Assembly: GCA_002490525.1 (NCBI GenBank)
Contig: DKUE01000039.1
Location: 47,823-111,822, forward strand
Length of the DNA: 64,000 nt
From: Ruminococcaceae bacterium UBA7212
GTDB taxonomy: Bacteria; Bacillota; Clostridia; Oscillospirales; Acutalibacteraceae
Direction of reading: 5' to 3'
Below, piece by piece: positions 60,637 through 64,000 of the stretch. The notes below the pieces were generated by a model, which made no database searches, had not been told where the DNA came from, and was given only the letters and a program-made list of their open reading frames with translations. The translations under genes were made by a program, and so were the position numbers. Position 1 is the first letter of the stretch. Each line of letters starts with the position of its first letter.

Positions 60637-61659
60637 ATGCTTAAACGAAAAAAAACAATAAAAACAATTGTCGGCATACTTTGTGCAGTTCTCGTTACGG
60701 TTATGATCGCTTTGACGGTCATCATTATCAAACCGTCAGTTGAAGTCAAAAACGAAATAAATACACCGGATTTACAGCATATCTCCGATGTAAAAGCCTC
60801 GGGAGACAAAATCCATTTTTTAAACGTCGGCAGTTCTGACGCTATACTGCTTGAAAGTGACGGCAAATTTGCAATGATTGATGCAGGTGAGGATACAGAT
60901 AACCCCCGCGGCTTTGCGAATTTGGAGCTTGAGGGCTATGAGGAAAAGGTGCTTGCTTATCTGAAAGCAAATGCGGCAGACGAAAACGGTAAGGTACACC
61001 TGGATTTTGTATTGGGTACGCACAGCCATTCCGACCATATCGGCGGCTTTGACACGGTGATTTCCGATGCTGACGTTGAGATTGCGCGTGCATATTTAAA
61101 AGTGTATGACAGCAGTAAAATTAAGAAAAAGGAAGTTGAAAAGTGGGATAACAGAGAAGTCTATAATCAAATGGTGGATGCGCTGAACGCCAAAGCGATT
61201 CCGATTATTTCCAATCAGGACGACACCCCTTTTACCCTGGGTAATTTCACAATCACTCTGTTCAATACGGACGACCCTGCTCAAAAGGGCAAGGTAGGTG
61301 AAAATGACCAGTCCTACGGTATTCTGATTGAGAAAAACGGCACACGTGTATTTTTATCAGGCGATATGGACAATTTCACAGGGGATGAGTCGAGGCTCGC
61401 ACCTGAAATCGGCAAGGTTGACCTTTTGAAAGTCGGGCATCACAGCAATGAAATGTCCAGCACCGGCAAATTCATCAAAACACTTTCTCCGAAAACCTGT
61501 GTTGTCACAAATAAATATGAAAATCTACATATTGCAACACTGGCTTATATAAAGTATTTATGCAATCCCGATGCCTTTCTGATAACCGGCAGAGAGGACG
61601 GTATTATTGCCGATATAGGCGATAACGGCGAGATTACATATTATAATCACATTCATTAA
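60637..61659 (+). CDS. Membrane-anchored metallo-beta-lactamase-fold protein, ComEC C-domain-like
   Basis: A 340-residue protein. An N-terminal membrane anchor (about 9-32) puts the catalytic domain outside. The metal-binding motif is HSHSDH (129-134), preceded by FLNVGSSDAILLESDGKFAMIDAGE, as in ComEC C-terminal domains and related phosphodiesterases/nucleases; LSGDMD and KVGHHSNE supply the later ligands. GGAG is near the ATG. It follows the DUF5054 gene by 17 bases. Its tie to glycan use is unclear; it could hydrolyse a phosphodiester or an ester on an extracellular polymer. Confidence 0.85.
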   Translation: MLKRKKTIKTIVGILCAVLVTVMIALTVIIIKPSVEVKNEINTPDLQHISDVKASGDKIHFLNVGSSDAILLESDGKFAMIDAGEDTDNPRGFANLELEGYEEKVLAYLKANAADENGKVHLDFVLGTHSHSDHIGGFDTVISDADVEIARAYLKVYDSSKIKKKEVEKWDNREVYNQMVDALNAKAIPIISNQDDTPFTLGNFTITLFNTDDPAQKGKVGENDQSYGILIEKNGTRVFLSGDMDNFTGDESRLAPEIGKVDLLKVGHHSNEMSSTGKFIKTLSPKTCVVTNKYENLHIATLAYIKYLCNPDAFLITGREDGIIADIGDNGEITYYNHIH

Positions 61660-61716
61660 TTCAGGCGTCCCTTATCTTGAATATTAAGATATATTTTCAG
61701 TCAGGAGAATCGTGTT

Positions 61717-63855
61717 ATGAAACTTTGGAAACAAATACTCGGGATTGTTTTAAGCGCCGTTGTCGTATTCTCTTTCACTTCCTGTTCCTCCAACGGAAAA
61801 ATGGGAAAATTACAGCCAACGCCTGCGGCATTATCCGTTCCCAAGCAAACGAAACGCGAACAAAAACAGGGCGACATTTTTGTATCTCCGAACGGCGATG
61901 ATGCGCACAACGGTACAAAGGAAAATCCTGTCCGCACGCCGCAAAAAGCAATCGAGCTTGCACAGTCACTTGAAAAAGAGGATAAGGTGATTTATTTTGC
62001 ATCCGGAGAATATAACATTTCTGCAATTACATTTACGCAGAAGGATAACGGCTTAACCCTTTTTGGGGAAGAGGGTACGGTATTCAACGGCGGTGTTACA
62101 CTGAATACCGCTGATTTTACGGATTATAAAGACAATATTAAAATGCTGGATTTAAAAAAATACAACATTACTAAAGAGGACATCGGTGAAGTCCGTGCAT
62201 TCGGTCAGTATAACACGGCCGAAAAATACGGTGCCGACGGCAGTTTATACTGTGAACTGTTTTGCGACAATCAGCGTATGACATTGTCACGTTACCCAAA
62301 CACAGATGAGAAGAATCTGCGGACAGGTAAGATTACGGATAACGGCGATGCAAAAGAAATTTATACCAATAAAGGCACACAGCAGAATCCCGAATGGGAA
62401 AATTTGAAAAATCCGCGTGGCGGTACCTTTGCGGCAGAGAAAGAAGTCACAAGCCGTATGGCATCCTGGAAAAACAGTGATGACATATGGATATTCGGTT
62501 ATTTTCAATATGACTGGGCGGATTCAACTACACCGCTGAAATCCTTTGATGACAGCAGTATTACAACCGAATATGCAAGTGTTTACGGCTTTAAGGAAGA
62601 CGCACCCTATTATTTCTTTAACATCTTCGAAGAGCTTGACGCTGAAAATGAATGGTATATTGATAAAGAAGATTTGATTCTTTATTTTATTCCGCCGTCA
62701 GATTTTGAAAGCAAACCAATACAGCTGTCACTGGAAACGGCTGATTTAATTACATTTGATAACGTGTCTGATATAACCATTGACGGCATTACAATTCTCG
62801 GTACCCGTGCAAATGCGTTCTTCGGCACAGGCAGTCATATCAGCATTAAAAACTGCACAATCAAAAATGTCGGTAAAAACGCCGTAGAGCTTGAGGGCGA
62901 AAAAATAACTGTCGAAAACAATATCATTACGGCAACGGGAAAAGCAGGTGTTGTTTTAACAGGCGGTGACCGAAAAACCTTAACATCCGCCGAAAATACA
63001 GTTATAAACAACCTGATTTATGATTGGTCACAGGTTTATAAAACCTATCAGGCGGCTGTTGCGCTGCACGGTGTCGGCGGTGTGTGCAGTCACAATGAAA
63101 TATACAATTCCCCGCACGAGGCCGTTACTTATACGGGCAACAATCATATCATTGAATATAACATCATTCACGATGTAGTGCTGAAATCCAGCGATGCCGC
63201 CGCAATTTATGCGGGACGCAGCTGGTCAGCTTACGGAAATGTGATACGGTATAATTGCATTTACAATCTCGGTTCAGGTGAATTTACACCTTGCGGCATC
63301 TATTTTGACGACGGACTTTCCGGACAGACTGCATATGGAAATCTGCTTGTCAATATTCCGTGGTGCGGATTTTTAATCGGCGGCGGAAGGGATATCTCTG
63401 TTACAAACAATGTCATCGTAAATGCGGGTAAGCCGATTGTTTATGACGACCGTGCTATAGCAGGCATTGTAGACAACGGCTGGTTTACACATTCCAAAAC
63501 AGCGGAAAGCACATTGTGGAAAACCCTTCGCGAAGTGGATGTACATGCACAGCCTTGGGTAGATGCTTTTCCGCAGTTATCCCGGCTTTCAAGTGATTTT
63601 GATAATACGGATAATCCGGCATTTGCACCGAATCCCGCCGACAGTATTGTGGAGCAAAACATCATTGTCGGGCAGAAAAAGTATTTAGGCGATATTCAGA
63701 AACGTGTGTATCAATACAGCCGTGTATCGGATAATCCTCTGTATACATTCAGCGAGAATATTTTTGCAGGAGACGGAGATTATACATTGACTGTTGACAC
63801 AAATAACTTTGAAAAACTGCCTTATGAAAAAATGGGCAGGGTCTATCAATATTGA
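61717..63855 (+). CDS. Right-handed beta-helix lipoprotein
   Basis: A 712-residue secreted protein. The signal peptide ends in the lipobox FTSC (20-23), so it is a lipoprotein. A DUF1565-like start (DIFVSPNGDDAHNGTKENPVRTPQKAIELAQ) leads into a long parallel beta-helix. Typical coils are ITIDGITILGTRANAF, ISIKNCTIKNVGKNAVEL and GVGGVCSHNEIYNSPHEAV (about 345-560). This fold occurs in pectate lyases, polygalacturonases and many glycan-binding proteins. No specific catalytic set is recognised. AGGAG precedes the ATG. It is the only clearly extracellular polysaccharide-active candidate in the locus. Confidence 0.88.
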   Translation: MKLWKQILGIVLSAVVVFSFTSCSSNGKMGKLQPTPAALSVPKQTKREQKQGDIFVSPNGDDAHNGTKENPVRTPQKAIELAQSLEKEDKVIYFASGEYNISAITFTQKDNGLTLFGEEGTVFNGGVTLNTADFTDYKDNIKMLDLKKYNITKEDIGEVRAFGQYNTAEKYGADGSLYCELFCDNQRMTLSRYPNTDEKNLRTGKITDNGDAKEIYTNKGTQQNPEWENLKNPRGGTFAAEKEVTSRMASWKNSDDIWIFGYFQYDWADSTTPLKSFDDSSITTEYASVYGFKEDAPYYFFNIFEELDAENEWYIDKEDLILYFIPPSDFESKPIQLSLETADLITFDNVSDITIDGITILGTRANAFFGTGSHISIKNCTIKNVGKNAVELEGEKITVENNIITATGKAGVVLTGGDRKTLTSAENTVINNLIYDWSQVYKTYQAAVALHGVGGVCSHNEIYNSPHEAVTYTGNNHIIEYNIIHDVVLKSSDAAAIYAGRSWSAYGNVIRYNCIYNLGSGEFTPCGIYFDDGLSGQTAYGNLLVNIPWCGFLIGGGRDISVTNNVIVNAGKPIVYDDRAIAGIVDNGWFTHSKTAESTLWKTLREVDVHAQPWVDAFPQLSRLSSDFDNTDNPAFAPNPADSIVEQNIIVGQKKYLGDIQKRVYQYSRVSDNPLYTFSENIFAGDGDYTLTVDTNNFEKLPYEKMGRVYQY

Positions 63856-63872
63856 GACCTTACAAAACGCCA

Positions 63873-63904
63873 AGCACCTGACGCGTAAAATCACGTCGGG
63901 TGCT
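63873..63904 (+). terminator. Terminator of the glycan locus
   Basis: AGCACCTGACG (63873-63883) pairs with CGTCGGGTGCT (63894-63904), with one G-U pair, followed by TTTACT. Confidence 0.65.
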
Positions 63905-63992
63905 TTACTATGTCCCTACCTGAAACACCCAAGCGTGTTAAACGTTACTGAAACAAATTTCTGAGAACCCAAAAAACAAAGGACTGAATTGT

Positions 63993-64000
63993 ATGCAATT
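63993..64000 (+). CDS. Possible start of the next gene, cut by the window edge
   Basis: AAAGGA stands nine bases before an ATG at 63993, with only two further codons visible. A near-palindrome, TGTTAAACGTTACT (63937-63950), upstream recalls LacI-family operators. Nothing more can be said. Confidence 0.3.

Overview
The window reads as a chromosomal segment of an anaerobic, spore-forming member of the Clostridia. An Oscillospiraceae/Ruminococcaceae-like gut lineage fits best, but no species can be named from this sequence alone. The grounds are spoVAC/spoVAD, an IspH–ribosomal protein S1 fusion, the IreB regulator, a LytR-CpsA-Psr cell-wall ligase, radical SAM and flavin/Fe-S redox enzymes, strong AGGAGG-type ribosome sites and TTGACA/TATAAT promoters. 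There are no rRNA genes, tRNA genes, CRISPR arrays or prophage.

Left part, 1-29 kb. This is mostly housekeeping on the minus strand: an LCP ligase (cut by the window edge), ireB, an orphan MacB-type ATPase, and then spoVAC-spoVAD on the plus strand. After spoVAD comes a scar that joins the tail of a serine recombinase to the tail of an FtsX-type permease. Next are proC, mscL with an added zinc ribbon, a PflX-like radical SAM protein with a GH27 alpha-galactosidase, and the cluster rpiR - YhiN-like flavoprotein - cmk - plsC - ispH/S1. They are followed by tmcAL, ackA, a chimeric WYL/ClbS protein, LytTR-DUF3021, a VOC protein tailed by a dispersed repeat, and uvrB-uvrA. The uvrBA pair has a LexA box upstream and a MITE-like palindromic element between the two genes. 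A NUDIX hydrolase, radC and pyrE complete this part.

Middle part, 27.3-40.5 kb. A long minus-strand operon starts at a cobalamin riboswitch with an attenuator terminator. It encodes an anchored alpha/alpha-barrel surface protein, a DUF4430 lipoprotein, EcfT, a double EcfA, an S component and metF, followed by a DUF5685 protein, a degenerate J-domain protein and a membrane protein. The first five genes look like a corrinoid-capture and ECF uptake system. Its two extracellular parts resemble the two halves of intrinsic factor/transcobalamin. Upstream on the same strand is a NuoE-NuoF-large flavoprotein operon, probably an Stn/Nfn-type electron-bifurcating transhydrogenase.

Right part, 41.4-63.9 kb. 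This is a carbohydrate-utilisation locus under a LacI-family regulator that sits between a divergent GH3 gene and the rest. It contains an unassigned alpha/alpha-barrel protein, GH35, GH39, a GH36-like protein, a GH109-like protein, xylose isomerase, xylulokinase, a GPH-family sugar symporter and a DUF5054 GH38-like enzyme. It ends with a membrane-anchored metallo-beta-lactamase-fold protein and a beta-helix lipoprotein. Almost all the enzymes lack signal peptides, so a small xylose-containing oligosaccharide is probably imported intact, trimmed inside the cell and fed through xylA/xylB. Two copies of a CTCGTGCACG motif mark likely operators.
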